A DNA stretch of 22,098 nucleotides from Guillardia theta CCMP2712 (GCF_000315625.1 NW_005434499.1:9447-31544); one strand, 5' to 3'; numbered from the stretch's first letter, positions 8,837 to 18,479 are shown. Translations and numbers: made by a program. Notes: generated from the letters alone by a model not told the origin.

Positions 8837-11800
8837 ATGGCAGAAACATCCAAGGCTTCGGTCGGCACAGCAGAACTTGGGTTCCTCCTGGACCCAACAG
8901 TGGAGCAGCTTGTATTGGCGCTGCTCAGCAGGATTGATGTGCATTTCTTTGTGGAAGCAGTGCTGGTGATCGTGATTGGTTACCTGCTCTTTCAGAAGAG
9001 ATACAAGCCGCTGCAAGGAACCGAGGGCCTCACGGAGGGGGAGATAGATGAACTTTGCGAGCAGTGGACCCCTGATCCCCTCGTTACCAAGGAGGCCATG
9101 GAGAGCGTGGTGAAGAGGTCGGAGAGGGTTGTTACCTCCCACCAGGGCTGCCGCGTCATCATCAACGGCAAGGAGTCCATCAACTTCGCCTCCTTCGACT
9201 TCCTCAACATGCTGAACGAAGAGTCGATCAAGGACGAATGCGAGCAGACGATCAGGAAGTATGGAGTTGGCTCCTGCGGTCCCCGTGGCTTCTACGGCAC
9301 CATTGATGTGCACCTGGACCTGGAGAGGGAGCTGGCTGACTTCTACGGGGCGGAGGGAGGGATCATCTATTCGTATGATGCTGCAACAGCCTCGTCGATT
9401 ATCCCAGCATTCCTCAAGCGAGGGGACTTGGTCATTCGAGACGAAGCCATCTCGTACTCTCTGCAGGCGGGTATCGACTTGTCACGAGCCTACGTGAAGG
9501 AGTTTCGCCACAACGACATGGCGGACCTGGTGAGCTCATCAAGCTGTTTGATGTTGCCGTCTATCTCACATCTGTGGATGTTGAAACTTGTGCCTACATG
9601 GCTCTCTACCTTCCTTCCTCTCTACCTTTCGTCAGTGTCTGTTCTCAGGTTCTGACGCTGGCCTTGCAGGAGAGCATCCTAGAGATTGTCAAGCAAGCTG
9701 ACGCGAAGAACCAGAAGCCATTGAATCGCAGGTTCATCGTGGTGGAAGGATTATATCAGGTCCACCCGCGACCGCTGCCGTTGCCTCTCTCTCCATCACT
9801 CACTCCATGGATCAGAACACAGGAATGATCTGCCCGCTGCAAGAGGTGGTGGAGCTAGCGAAGCAGTATAAGGTGTGCGGCCCTCCGCCCATGTCGCCGT
9901 GGCTGATCGCGCCCTGCAGTTCCGTGTGCTCCTGGACGAGTCGATGGCGTTGGGAACGTTGGGAGGTGAGGGGCATAGAGGTGACCTGAGGATGGTTGAC
10001 CTTCTGCGTGCAGAGACCGGCAAAGGATCGCTGGAGCACTGGGGCATCCCAGCATCGGATGTAGACCAGATTCATTGCCCTCTCTTCTCCACCTCACCCT
10101 CCTCCCCGCAGATAACCATCCGTTGCGGCTCCATGTCAAACTCTCTGGCCTCCATTGGAGGCTTCGCCGTGGCAGATGGGCCGATCATTGCACATCAGGT
10201 GTGGGAGGATCCCCGTGTCCCCCCTCCCTCCCTCCTCTACATGCTCCTTCCTCCCTCGTCCCTTTCGCTGCTGTCCCTGCATGATTCATGGCACGGCAGA
10301 GACTGTCCAGCACTGGCTACGTGTTCTCCGCGTCTCTTCCTCCATTCAACGCGACGGCAGCCATTGCAGCACTGCGGGTGGGTCTTGTCAAGTGACGAGG
10401 GGACGTAAGAGAGCGCAAGTGCTCTGTGGATGTTGAAAGCAATTGAGCGAGCACGATTTGCAGCATCCTTCTTCTCTTCTTCCTCATAGTTCTTCCCCTC
10501 ATCCTCTTCATCCTTCTCCCCGTCACTCCTCCCCACTCTTCTATTTCCTTCTTTCCTCCCCTTCTATCTCCCTCTCACGCTCTGAATCTTCCTCTCCTGC
10601 CCCTCAATCAACATCACTTAGCATATCGATGATGCCTGTTCCTCCTGTCTTGTGCTGCTTGCCTGACTGTCCGCTTTCTTCCGACCCCTCAGATCATCCG
10701 GCAAGACAAGGAGAGAATCTCAAAACTGCGCGAAAACTCAACCTTGGCTCATGAAGTCCTCAGAGACATGACCCTCAACTTGGATAAGGTGACGTCCTCT
10801 CCTTCTAGTTTTGTCCTTTCGCTTCCACTGCCCCTTCCCTTGTTCCTTGTATTGCTCTTGCTCTTGCTCTTGCTCTTGCTCTTCCAAGGAATTTTTTCTC
10901 CTCCCTCCCCTCTCTTCTTTCTCTTCATTCTCCCACTCATGTTACTGTTGAACAGAACGCCTGCGATACCCTGTGGCTCATGGGCGATGAAATTTCTCCA
11001 GTCAAGCATCTGCATCTTCAGCAGGGAAAAGGTAGAGAACATTCCCCTCTTGCACCTTCGGTTGCTCTCTTCCAACTCCTTTCCTCACATTTCCTCCCCT
11101 TCCCTCCTCCCTTGTTGCTCTCCCTCCTTCCTCCCTTGAGATTTCGCAATGCCCCTCCTTGTTATTCTGCCCCTCCTCCTCTGTACCCCTGGTCGTTCCT
11201 CTTATCGCAAACGTCGCCAAGTCTCTTCAACCTCCTCCTCCACATCCCGTTTGTTCTGACTTGATGAATCAGGAACAAGACAGGCTGACGATGAAACTCT
11301 GCAGAAGGTCCTACTCGCTTCTCCTCTTCTTTACTTGCTCCCTGCTCCTTGCTTCCTCTACCACAACTACTATCCCTTCCTATTCTCACCTTCTATTTGA
11401 TCCTCTTCTCCTCTCCTTCACATTTCCCTGCCTTTCATCGCAGCGACCTCCCTTCCTCGCTCTCTCCTCGCATGACTTCGTATCAGATCTGTGACGTCGT
11501 TCTCGACGAGTTCAACGTCTCGCTTGTCGTCGCCGACTATTCTCCTCTTCAAAAGATTGCTCCTCGTCCCTCTATCAGGATCACGGTGCTCCCGCCCCTC
11601 CCCTCCCCTCCTCCCTCTTCTCCCTCGCTTCCTCCATCCTCTTCCTCTCCCTCGGGCTCCCTGAGCTCAGCCTTGTTCTCTGTCACTGCTATCTTGCTTC
11701 CTCCTCTCCTCTGCTGTCCTCTTCGTCTTTCATGATCGATCCACCTCGTGCTCTTCTATGTTCCTCTCTCTTCGCTCTCAGCCCTCCTCCTCCTCCTCCT

Positions 11801-11921
11801 CCTTTATTTCTTCTCCTCATTGCACCTTCAGATCAATTCTGCTCAGACTCGGGAGGATATCGAGAAGTGCGCGGCAGCGATCGGCGAAGCAGCGAGGAAA
11901 GTGTTTGCAAGAGCTGCTTAG
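8837..11921 (+). CDS. LCB1: Serine palmitoyltransferase subunit 1 (LCB1/SPTLC1), twelve exons
   Basis: Exons: 8837-9529, 9670-9759, 9816-9872, 9920-9965, 10014-10060, 10112-10198, 10300-10377, 10693-10788, 10956-11031, 11273-11307, 11487-11585 and 11832-11921, giving 497 residues. All introns are GT-AG and phases agree. With LCB2 it condenses serine and palmitoyl-CoA to 3-ketodihydrosphingosine in the ER, the first step of sphingolipid synthesis. One membrane helix is visible (about 35-53), then the alpha-oxoamine synthase fold with KYGVGSCGPRGFYGTIDVHL; C147 aligns with human SPTLC1 C133. Later come RFIVVEGLYQ|NTGMICPL, FRVLLDESMALGTLG and a lysine-free SMSNSLASIGGF segment. Lack of the PLP lysine marks the non-catalytic LCB1 subunit rather than LCB2. 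The end (INSAQTREDIEKCAAAIGEA) matches the family C-terminus. For exon 5, the donor at 10061 gives a length that matches human SPTLC1 without a gap. Confidence 0.95.
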
Positions 11922-12193
11922 GAGAAGATTTTCCCCAGTAGAAGTTTTTTCTTCTCGAGGAGGAGGAGGAGGAGGAGGGAGGAGGAGACAAGACGGCGGC
12001 ACTTCTTACTTGAAGAATTAACTCTTCTCCCTCATGCCGCTTTCATCGTACGACGCTGTTCTCTGCATACATCATCAGTTCTTCCACTCCTCCGTGTTCC
12101 CCCACCCCGTGCACCATAACCGCTACCTCCCCACTATCTCCTTCTCCTCCTCCTCCTCCCCCCAACCCTCCAACCCCATCCTTCTCCTCCTCC

Positions 12194-14032
12194 TCACAAG
12201 ATCGAGCGTGCCATGGGCATGTCTTCTGGAGTTGTGATCTTGATGTTGGTGTACTCGCCAACCTGAGGCATCAACCAGGAATCATCATAGTAGTCAACTG
12301 TGTTGCAGGAGGGACAGAGGAGCAGGAGCAGGAGTAGGAGTAGGAGCAGGAGTAGGAGCAGTAGGAGCAGGGAGAAGGAGAAGGAGAAGCAGGGAGCAGG
12401 AGCAGGAGCAGGAGTAGGAGTAGGAGTAGTAGGAGCAGGGAGAAGGAGAAGGAGAAGCAGGGAGCAGGAGCAGGAGCTCACAGTGATCTTGACAGGAGCA
12501 GGAAGCTGCTCTATGATGGAGACATCATCCGTCACGGCAAGGTTGAGCTCCTTCACTTTCTTGAATCCTTCGCGGAGAAGAGCAGGTCTTATAATCTGCA
12601 CAATCGTCTTGACCAGACCTCGTCCTTGTCCTCCCCCGCTTGTCTTTATCCTCGTCCTCCTCCCTCCCTTGTCCTCGTCCATGTCCCCGTCCCCGTCCTC
12701 TACCTCCACCAATCTTCGACTCTCTCCCTTCCTCTGCCTTCCCAAACCTCGCCCTCCTCTCACTTGCTCCTTCTCCCTCACCTGTGGCGTGTGGATCTCC
12801 CACAGCCTCGACCTCTCGATCGTTCGCAACACAAACTTCCCATCCTCACTCTCCTTCACCTTCAGACCCACCAAGTCAGCTGAGAATCAGCTGGACAAGA
12901 GACAAGAAGCAGGCAAGCAGGGGATTGAGGCAGGTGACAAGGAGGTCAAAGATAGAGCTGTAACAGGAGCAGAGCAAGGAGTAGCAGGAAGAGAATGAGG
13001 AGGAGCTTAAGCGGGAGCAAGGGCAAGAAACAGGGATCATGAGCATCAGTAGGGAGCAGGAGCAGGAAGCAGGAGCAGGGAGCAGGAGAGCAGGAGAGCA
13101 GGAGAGCAGGAGCAGCAGGATCATTTCTGACCGTAGCCTTCATGGGAACTGCGAGGACAGCAGCGCCGTGCTCGAGCGCATCGTTCATACATGAAAGAAT
13201 CTCCTGCTCGGTCACCAGCGGTCTGGCAGCGTCATGAATGCAGATCAGAGACGTGTCCAGCGCCGTCTCCTGAAGCCCGTTGAACACAGAGTCCTGGCGC
13301 TCCTTTCCTGGCTCCGCAAAGCAGATCCCTGGGAGGAGGGAGGTGAGGGAAACAAACGGGAAGGGGGAGGGAGAGGAGGGAGAGGAGGGAGAGGAGGGAG
13401 AGGAGGGAGAGGAGGGAGAGTAGAAGGGGGTGATAGGAGGAAGAGCAAAGGAGAGCTCACTGGCATCTTTCTTCGTTACATCAGCAAGAGAATCTCTGTA
13501 CTCAGGCGCAATGACCTGAGAGTACGTAGGGAGCTCAGGACCCTCCCGCTTCTCTCCCCTCACCCGTTTCCCTTCCTCCTCCCCCTCCTCCTCCCCCTCC
13601 TCCTCCTCCTCTTACGATCACAATCCTTGTCACCCCCTGGATCTTCATGAAAAGCTCGAGGCTGTGTCGGAGGATCGGCTTTCCTTCGAGCTCCAGGAAC
13701 TGTTTCGGTCTGTCGGCCTTCATTCGTGACCCCACGCCTCCTGCGAGGAGGATGACGGAGACATCGTCGATCGCGCTCTCCTGCTTCTTCCCTGATGCTC
13801 GGAGACTGCTGGCTCCTCCTCTTCCCTTCCACTTTCCAACGCTCGGGACTACGAGACCCGGGCCAGATCCCTTGCGCAGGAAGGCTGGACAGACCCTGGA
13901 GGAGGAAGAGGAAGCGAGCTGAACGAAGCTGCTGGGTGAAGAAGGGAGTAAAAATGCAGAGCATGTACTGATCGTCATCATCGTCATCATCGTCGTCATC
14001 ATCATCGTCGTCGTCGGACAACGTAACGCCAT
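12194..14032 (-). CDS. ispD: Plastid-targeted 2-C-methyl-D-erythritol 4-phosphate cytidylyltransferase (IspD), six exons
   Basis: Exons: 14032-13616, 13515-13461, 13328-13132, 12859-12782, 12595-12482 and 12262-12194, giving 309 residues; all phases agree. IspD joins MEP and CTP to give CDP-methylerythritol in plastid isoprenoid synthesis. Motifs: VILLAGGVGSRMKADRPKQF (nucleotide-binding loop, from 93), EPGKERQDSVFNG, CIHDAARPLVT, VPMKAT|VKE, LWEIHTPQ, NLAVTDDVSIIEQL, and VGEYTNIKITTPEDMPMA at the end. The ATG at 14032 sits in a strong context (GGCCATGG) with an in-frame TAG five codons upstream. Residues 1-26 form a signal peptide made largely of Met and Thr, ending STCSA before F27. A Ser/Arg-rich transit-like segment then runs to about residue 85. 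This bipartite presequence with Phe at the cleavage site fits import into a secondary plastid. Introns 2, 4 and 5 are multiples of three without stops. Confidence 0.95.
12317..12476. repeat. GGAGCAGGAG(T/C)AGGAG array in ispD intron 5
   Basis: Imperfect hexamer array that fills most of intron 5 and begins about six bases after its 5' splice site (12481). In sense it reads CTCCTGCTCC and encodes poly-Leu/Pro-Ala if retained. It contains an internal duplication of a roughly 65-bp block. Confidence 0.9.
13051..13122. repeat. GGAGCAGG/GGAGAGCA array in ispD intron 3
   Basis: Imperfect hexamer and heptamer array (CTGCTCC and CTGCTCTC in sense) starting about ten bases after the intron 3 donor (13131). 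Confidence 0.85.
13372..13416. repeat. 9-bp AGAGGAGGG tandem repeat in ispD intron 2
   Basis: Five exact contiguous copies in purine orientation on the + strand, so pyrimidine-rich in the ispD sense. Confidence 0.9.
13972..14016. repeat. TCG/TCA trinucleotide repeat encoding the ispD signal peptide
   Basis: Mixed (TCG)/(TCA) array; in the ispD sense it reads as ACG and ATG codons and encodes the Thr/Met run at about residues 6-20. Confidence 0.9.
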
Positions 14033-14099
14033 GGCCGCCGGCCGCTATGACCACATCCCCGCTCATACATGCTTTAGACCGGGCGGGCGCAGTGGGCGC

Positions 14100-15379
14100 A
14101 TGTCCAATCGCTGTTTCATGGTCCCGACCCTCCTCCTCCTCCTCCTCCTCTGCTCCATGACTCTAACTTCATCAGACTTCTCCTCCTCTTCGTCCTCCTC
14201 CTCATCATCTCTGTCGTTCTGCGCCTCCTCCTCCCTCTCCTCCTCGCCATTCTTTCCCCCTCCAGCTCCTGAGTTCTCCGCAAAAACTCAGCGAACCCGT
14301 GTTTTCTCATCTTCTCCTCTAGCTTCATGCCACTGCAACATCATGTCATCGCTCATGGCATGTGCACATGATGGTGCTGCATGCTCGAGGACCCATTCCG
14401 TTCCTTCTCTCATGCGCATCAGAGGAGGAGAAGATGAGACGGGGGACAAGGAAGGGAACAAGAGCTACATTGACATGAAGCGATCTCAGCCTGCCTTTTC
14501 CCTCGTCCCGACTGAGTTCTATCACGAAAACTACATGTCAGATTCCAGAGAGGAGGAGGAAGACTTCGTCCTGCACCTACCCTGGTGAGCTGGAGGGGAA
14601 GAAGCAGAATCGTTCTTGTGCTTGCCTTGACTGAGCCGCGTTGTAAGCATGAAGCGAGGCAGTCGAGCAGGGAGAGATGCTGATGGAGAGAGAAACAACA
14701 TCGAAGACGACCAAAGGTTTTACGGAGTATCCCCTGCATGGAAATACAGGTGGCCCCGAGGCAAGCAGCGTCTGCTTTCAGCAAGTGATGCGTGAGCAGG
14801 GGAGACATCGAGAGAGAAGGCGTCCAGGAGATCATCGCGCGTAGACGACTGTGAGGAATCCCCGCATGCCGCATGCCTTCTCTTGAGATCGCTCGTGATC
14901 GTGTGTAGCCGACGTGCAGCGTTCGAGTCCCTCGTGATCCCGTGGAACACGACGGACAGCGAGCTGGACGAGAGCATGCCGGCCTACTTGAAAGAGCTCA
15001 AGGTGGGCAGGCAGAGATCTTCTCTCTGCCATCGTTCGCGGTACCAGCAGCCACCTTGACTACCTTGCTACCTTCAGAAAGTGGATCCCAGCATCGACAG
15101 GGAAGATCTAAGAGCAGCTTTGTTCAAAGTCAAGATGTGCCGTGAGCAGGTTTCACTCCCTGCTCCCTGCTCCCTGCTCCCTGCTCCCTGCTCCCTGCTC
15201 CCTGCTCCCTGCTCCCTGCTCCCTGCTCCCTGCTCCCTCCTCCCTCCTCCCTCCTCGTTTCTCTTTTCACCCGTCAGCTGCAGATCAAGCACGTGAAGGA
15301 GAATGGTATCACCCATGGCTACCCGGTTGTCAAGAATGAAGGGGGTGAGAGGATAGGTCTGGTTAGACCCAGGGGTTGA
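14100..15379 (+). CDS. Unknown secreted or plastid-targeted protein, five exons
   Basis: Exons: 14100-14584, 14648-14791, 14909-15002, 15078-15149 and 15278-15379, giving 298 residues. All introns are GT-AG, and phases (2, 2, 0, 0) agree. I do not recognise the family. The N-terminus has a signal-peptide core (MVPTLLLLLLLCSMTLTSS), followed by a long Ser-rich stretch with Phe and Pro, like a transit peptide. The body contains RFYGVSPAWKYRWPRGKQRL, then FESLVIPWNTTDSELDESM and a charged helical KVDPSIDREDLRAALFKVKM. It ends ERIGLVRPRG. The start is uncertain: 14100 or 14118 gives the best signal peptide, while the ATG at 14031 is in frame and overlaps the ispD start on the opposite strand. Exon 2 has the weakest acceptor (ttgtaag). 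Head-to-head placement with ispD suggests shared regulation. The gene structure is moderately sure; the function is unknown. Confidence 0.6.
14129..14151. repeat. (CTC)n run encoding the poly-Leu signal core
   Basis: Seven CTC codons in a row encode LLLLLLL in the unknown gene. A second TCC/TCG/TCA-rich stretch (about 14178-14215) encodes the poly-Ser that follows. Confidence 0.85.
15157..15252. repeat. CTCCCTG heptamer array in intron 4 of the unknown gene
   Basis: About eleven CTCCCTG units, then CTCCCTC units, starting about eight bases after the donor at 15150. It makes up most of the 128-nt intron. Confidence 0.92.
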
Positions 15380-15383
15380 CAAC

Positions 15384-15678
15384 ATGGCAGAATGATGGAG
15401 CATCGAGAGTTTCTCGTCGCCTCTGATATGCGTCGCCACATCATGGCAGAATGATGGAGCATCGAGAGTTTCTCGTCGCCTCTGATATGCGTCGCCACAT
15501 CATGGCAGAATGATGGAGCATCGAGAGTTTCTTGTCGCCTCTGATATGCGTCGCCACATCATGGCAGAATGATGGAGCATCGAGAGTTTCTTGTCGCCTC
15601 TGATATGCGTCGCCACAACATGGCAGAATGATGGAGCATCGACAGTTTCTCGTCGCCTCTGATATGCGTCGCCACATC
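15384..15678. repeat. 59-bp minisatellite, five copies
   Basis: Copies begin at 15384, 15443, 15502, 15561 and 15620 (each starting atggcagaatgatgg) and are nearly identical. It begins five bases after the stop codon of the upstream gene. The unit length is not a multiple of three, so the open frame on the minus strand is a by-product. Confidence 0.95.
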
Positions 15679-16080
15679 ACGTCGGTTCCGCTCGCCGTTC
15701 CAGCTTGTCAGTCATCGTACAGGTGGAACGCAGCCCAGCCCTGGACCGACAATATTCCACGACTTTACGCATTGGCGGCCATTTGAAGCAGCCTGCGCAT
15801 GCTCGTCGCCAGTCTCGTGCTGCAAAGGTTGTCGGAGGGAAGCAGAAAAATCTCAATTAGTCTTATTGCATCAAGTCTGCATGCTCGTAGAGAGGACGAG
15901 CGCTAGTGTACGACATACGCAGTAGCACAACTATGTGTCAGCTCCCCTTCAACTACTCAAAAGACCAGGTATGAAGGCCCTTGTGAATTGCTGCTCATGT
16001 TCTAGATGAGTTTCAGCAATCAAGCTGAAGGATCAACAAGTGTGGACGAGGCGAGGTGAGGTCCAAAGAAGATATAATCT

Positions 16081-16200
16081 AGAGCATCATCAGATGAATA
16101 TGTCAATGTACATATATAATTTAGAGCATCATCAGATGAATATGTCAATGTACATATATAATCTAGAGCATCATCAGATGAATATGTCAATGTACATGTT
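16081..16200. repeat. 42-bp minisatellite, three copies
   Basis: Units begin at 16081, 16123 and 16165 (agagcatcatcagatgaat and on), with at most one or two differences; the last copy loses the trailing tatataat. As 42 is 14 codons, frames on both strands stay open, but there is no other coding sign. Confidence 0.92.
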
Positions 16201-16496
16201 CCATCTACTTTCCCGTACATTCATCTCTCTTCTCCCTACTCCCTTCCCCCCTCCTTCGCTCGCTCATAGTTTCGTCGGAATCGAGGCGGGCCGAGTCCGT
16301 TCCCTTCATCACCCTACGTGACTGAAACCCCACCCCAATACGAAACATCACCACCCACCCATGGGCACATAACGGTCTTTGTGCGGGTACTTTTCATATG
16401 CCTGTAGGGGAGACATGGTTCGGGTGAGGTGGGGGTAGGGTCCAAGTGGTACGCAAAGGGGGGGGTGGAGGCGGATTTGGTTCGATTTTGTAGGGA

Positions 16497-18309
16497 ATGG
16501 TGGATGGGGCGAGGCTGATGGAAGGGGGAGAGGAGGAGGCGAGAGAGGAGGCGAGAGAGGGAGAGAGGAGGGTAACAGATATAGAACCACCTCGAGGAAA
16601 ACATGGCGAAGGTGACGAGGAGGACGAGAGCTTCGGAGCCAACGGGTTCTCCTTCAGAGAGCTTTGGAGGTATGTTGGTGGCTCGCAATGTCAACAGGTC
16701 ATAACGAAGAAGATGACAGGTTCACAGGACCAGCATGGCTCATAAGCATTGCATACTTGGATCCAGGAAACTTAGAGACAGACCTACAAGCTGGCGCTCA
16801 GTTCGGATACAGCCTGTCTTGGGTGCTGCTGTGGTCATCAGTCTTGGGTCTCATCATTCAGGTCCTTTCCCTCCGCCTCGGCATCGTCACGCACCGCCAC
16901 CTAGCACAGCTCTGCCGATACGAGTACCCTCCCTTCATTCGCTACGTGCTCTGGGTCCTAAGCGAGCTGATGATCGTGGCCAGCGACGTCCCTGAGGTGA
17001 TAGGAACCGCCTTCGCCATTCAGCTGCTTTCCAAGGGCATGATCCCGTTGTGGGGAGGGGTTCTGACGTGTGCAGCGAGCACTCTCGTCTTCCTCACCCT
17101 CTCCTACTTGGGGCTCTCCTACCTCACCGCGTTCGTTGGGGGGCTCGTCGGCATCATGTCCTTCTGCTTCATGGCTGAGTGCTTCCTCAGCCCTCCTGAC
17201 GGATGGTCGTCTGTGGTTGGAGCAGCAGTGCCCAACCTTCCTGCTGGGTCAGAGATGATCGCTGTTGGCCTCCTTGGGGCAGTCGCGATGCCGCACAACC
17301 TCTTCTTGCAGTCCGCCCTCGTCCTGGCGAGGAAGACCAAGCGCGAGAAGACCTCCATCAGGTTTGCTTGCATCTACACCACCATAGAGACCGCGTTCGC
17401 GCTCGGTGTCAGCTTCCTGGTCAACTGGAGCGTCTTGTTGGTGGCAGCTTCGAGCTTTGCGCCGTACTGGTGCTCTCCTGTGCAAGAGGTCTGCGAGGTC
17501 AACACGCCCGAATGTAAAGAGACCAGCAACCTCGACAAGTGCTTTCCCGTCGGCCTTGAAACTGCCGGAAAGCTTCTCCAGACTACCGTTGGGGAGCAAG
17601 CAGGCATGTTCTGGGCAGTGGCGCTCTTGGCGTCGGGCCAGAGCTCCACCATCACCGGCACGTATGCAGGGCAGTTCGTGATGGAGGGGTTCGTTGAGAT
17701 GAGCCTGCCCTTGTGGCTGCGAAACCTGATCTCGAGAGGGATAGCCATTGTCCCCTCCCTCTGTGTCTCGATCATTGCTGGTCCACGTGGAGCAAACGAT
17801 CTTTGCGTCATCGCCTCCATCGTGCTCGCCCTCCACCTGCCCCTGGCTCTTATCCCGCTCCTTAAGTTCACGGATAGCAGGGAGAGCATGGGCGACCATC
17901 GCAACAGCAGGATGCTGTCGGGCGTTTCTTGGATGCTGGCGCTGATGGTGATAGCAGCGAATTCATCGCTCACCTGGAATACAGTGATCGACCCCATGCT
18001 GCAGCAAGACGGCTACGGCTCTTGGAAGGTGAGGGCTGGACTTGACTGGTCTGCCCCTCGTTACTCACACTAACGGCCCTTTCATCGAACAGTTTGTCGT
18101 CGTTGTCATCATCGCTGCCCTTTACGTCGCCCTACTCGGTGAGCTTTTCCCGTGCGTTTGTTGGATTATTGGAGGTGCTGAACCAGACTTGAACACAGCC
18201 TATCTCATGTGGCGTCCAGTGCAGAAGCGAAACGGGGGAATACACGGTACCTGCTCTTCTCCTCTCCTGACCCCACCTTCGTCATTTCTGTTCCTCAGAC
18301 TATAAGTGA
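16497..18309 (+). CDS. Nramp-family divalent metal transporter, five exons
   Basis: Exons: 16497-16669, 16720-18028, 18093-18138, 18199-18246 and 18299-18309, giving 528 residues. All introns are GT-AG with agreeing phases. Nramp proteins are proton-coupled importers of Mn2+, Fe2+ and related ions. The metal-site residues are present: D72 and N75 in AYLDPGN (TM1), A245 and M248 in LGAVAMPHN (TM6). The consensus transport motif GQSSTITGTYAGQFVMEGF follows TM8. The first join rebuilds FRELW|R|FTGPAWLISIAYLDPGN across a 50-nt intron. The ATG at 16497 is fixed by an in-frame TAG at 16491-16493. The N-terminal 50 residues are charged, acidic and cytosolic. A Cys-bearing loop (CSPVQEVCEVNTPECKE) lies after TM7. 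The last helix (FVVVVIIAALYVALL) is in exon 3, and exon 5 adds only the last residues and stop. Which membrane it sits in cannot be told. Confidence 0.95.
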
Positions 18310-18479
18310 CGGACTGTTGGGCCAGGAACTCCAATTATTGTACATGCCAACGGGAACGGCGGCGGCGGCGGCGGCGGGCTGCTTCAGCCGCTGATGCTTG
18401 ATGCTGCCTAGAAAGGCAACATCGTTTTCAGTCTATTCTTTCTCTCAACGGCAAAGCATCGTGATACGTTATCGTGAGA
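18310..18479. other. 3' flank of the Nramp gene with a GGC run
   Basis: It contains a (GGC)n run at about 18356-18377. No polyadenylation hexamer was seen. Confidence 0.5.

Larger units (their letters stand above)
15380..16496. other. Intergenic region with two minisatellites
   Basis: Between the unknown gene and Nramp. It holds the 59-bp (15384-15678) and 42-bp (16081-16200) tandem repeats. 15680-16060 is unique sequence with no recognisable gene. 16315-16470 is strand-biased, with ACCC-rich then GGGG-rich words, ending just before the Nramp start. Confidence 0.5.

Noticed and set aside
10014-10111. Extending LCB1 exon 5 through GTAGACCAG to encode VDQ
   Set aside because: That needs a non-GT donor. 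The GT at 10061 is canonical and gives a length equal to human SPTLC1 through LASIGGF.
8837-11921. Catalytic LCB2 or 5-aminolevulinate synthase instead of LCB1
   Set aside because: The PLP-binding lysine region is replaced by SMSNSLASIGGF, and SCGPRGFYGTIDVHLDLE is typical of LCB1.
12194-12874. A 226-residue protein with a long poly-Leu segment on the minus strand
   Set aside because: It is ispD exons 4-6 read through introns 4 and 5. Splicing restores the contiguous IspD sequence.
14921-14930. GTTCGAGTCC matches a tRNA B-box
   Set aside because: It lies in exon 3 of the unknown gene, and I see no A-box or cloverleaf around it.
15384-15678. CRISPR-like direct repeats and a 79-codon minus-strand frame
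   Set aside because: The repeats are contiguous with no spacers and the genome is eukaryotic; the frame is produced by the repeat.
16664-18073. Nramp as a single exon starting at 16664 and ending at 18073
   Set aside because: The 5' part reads intron 1, and the 3' end runs past a good donor (18029). Splicing restores the conserved N-terminus and the final helix.
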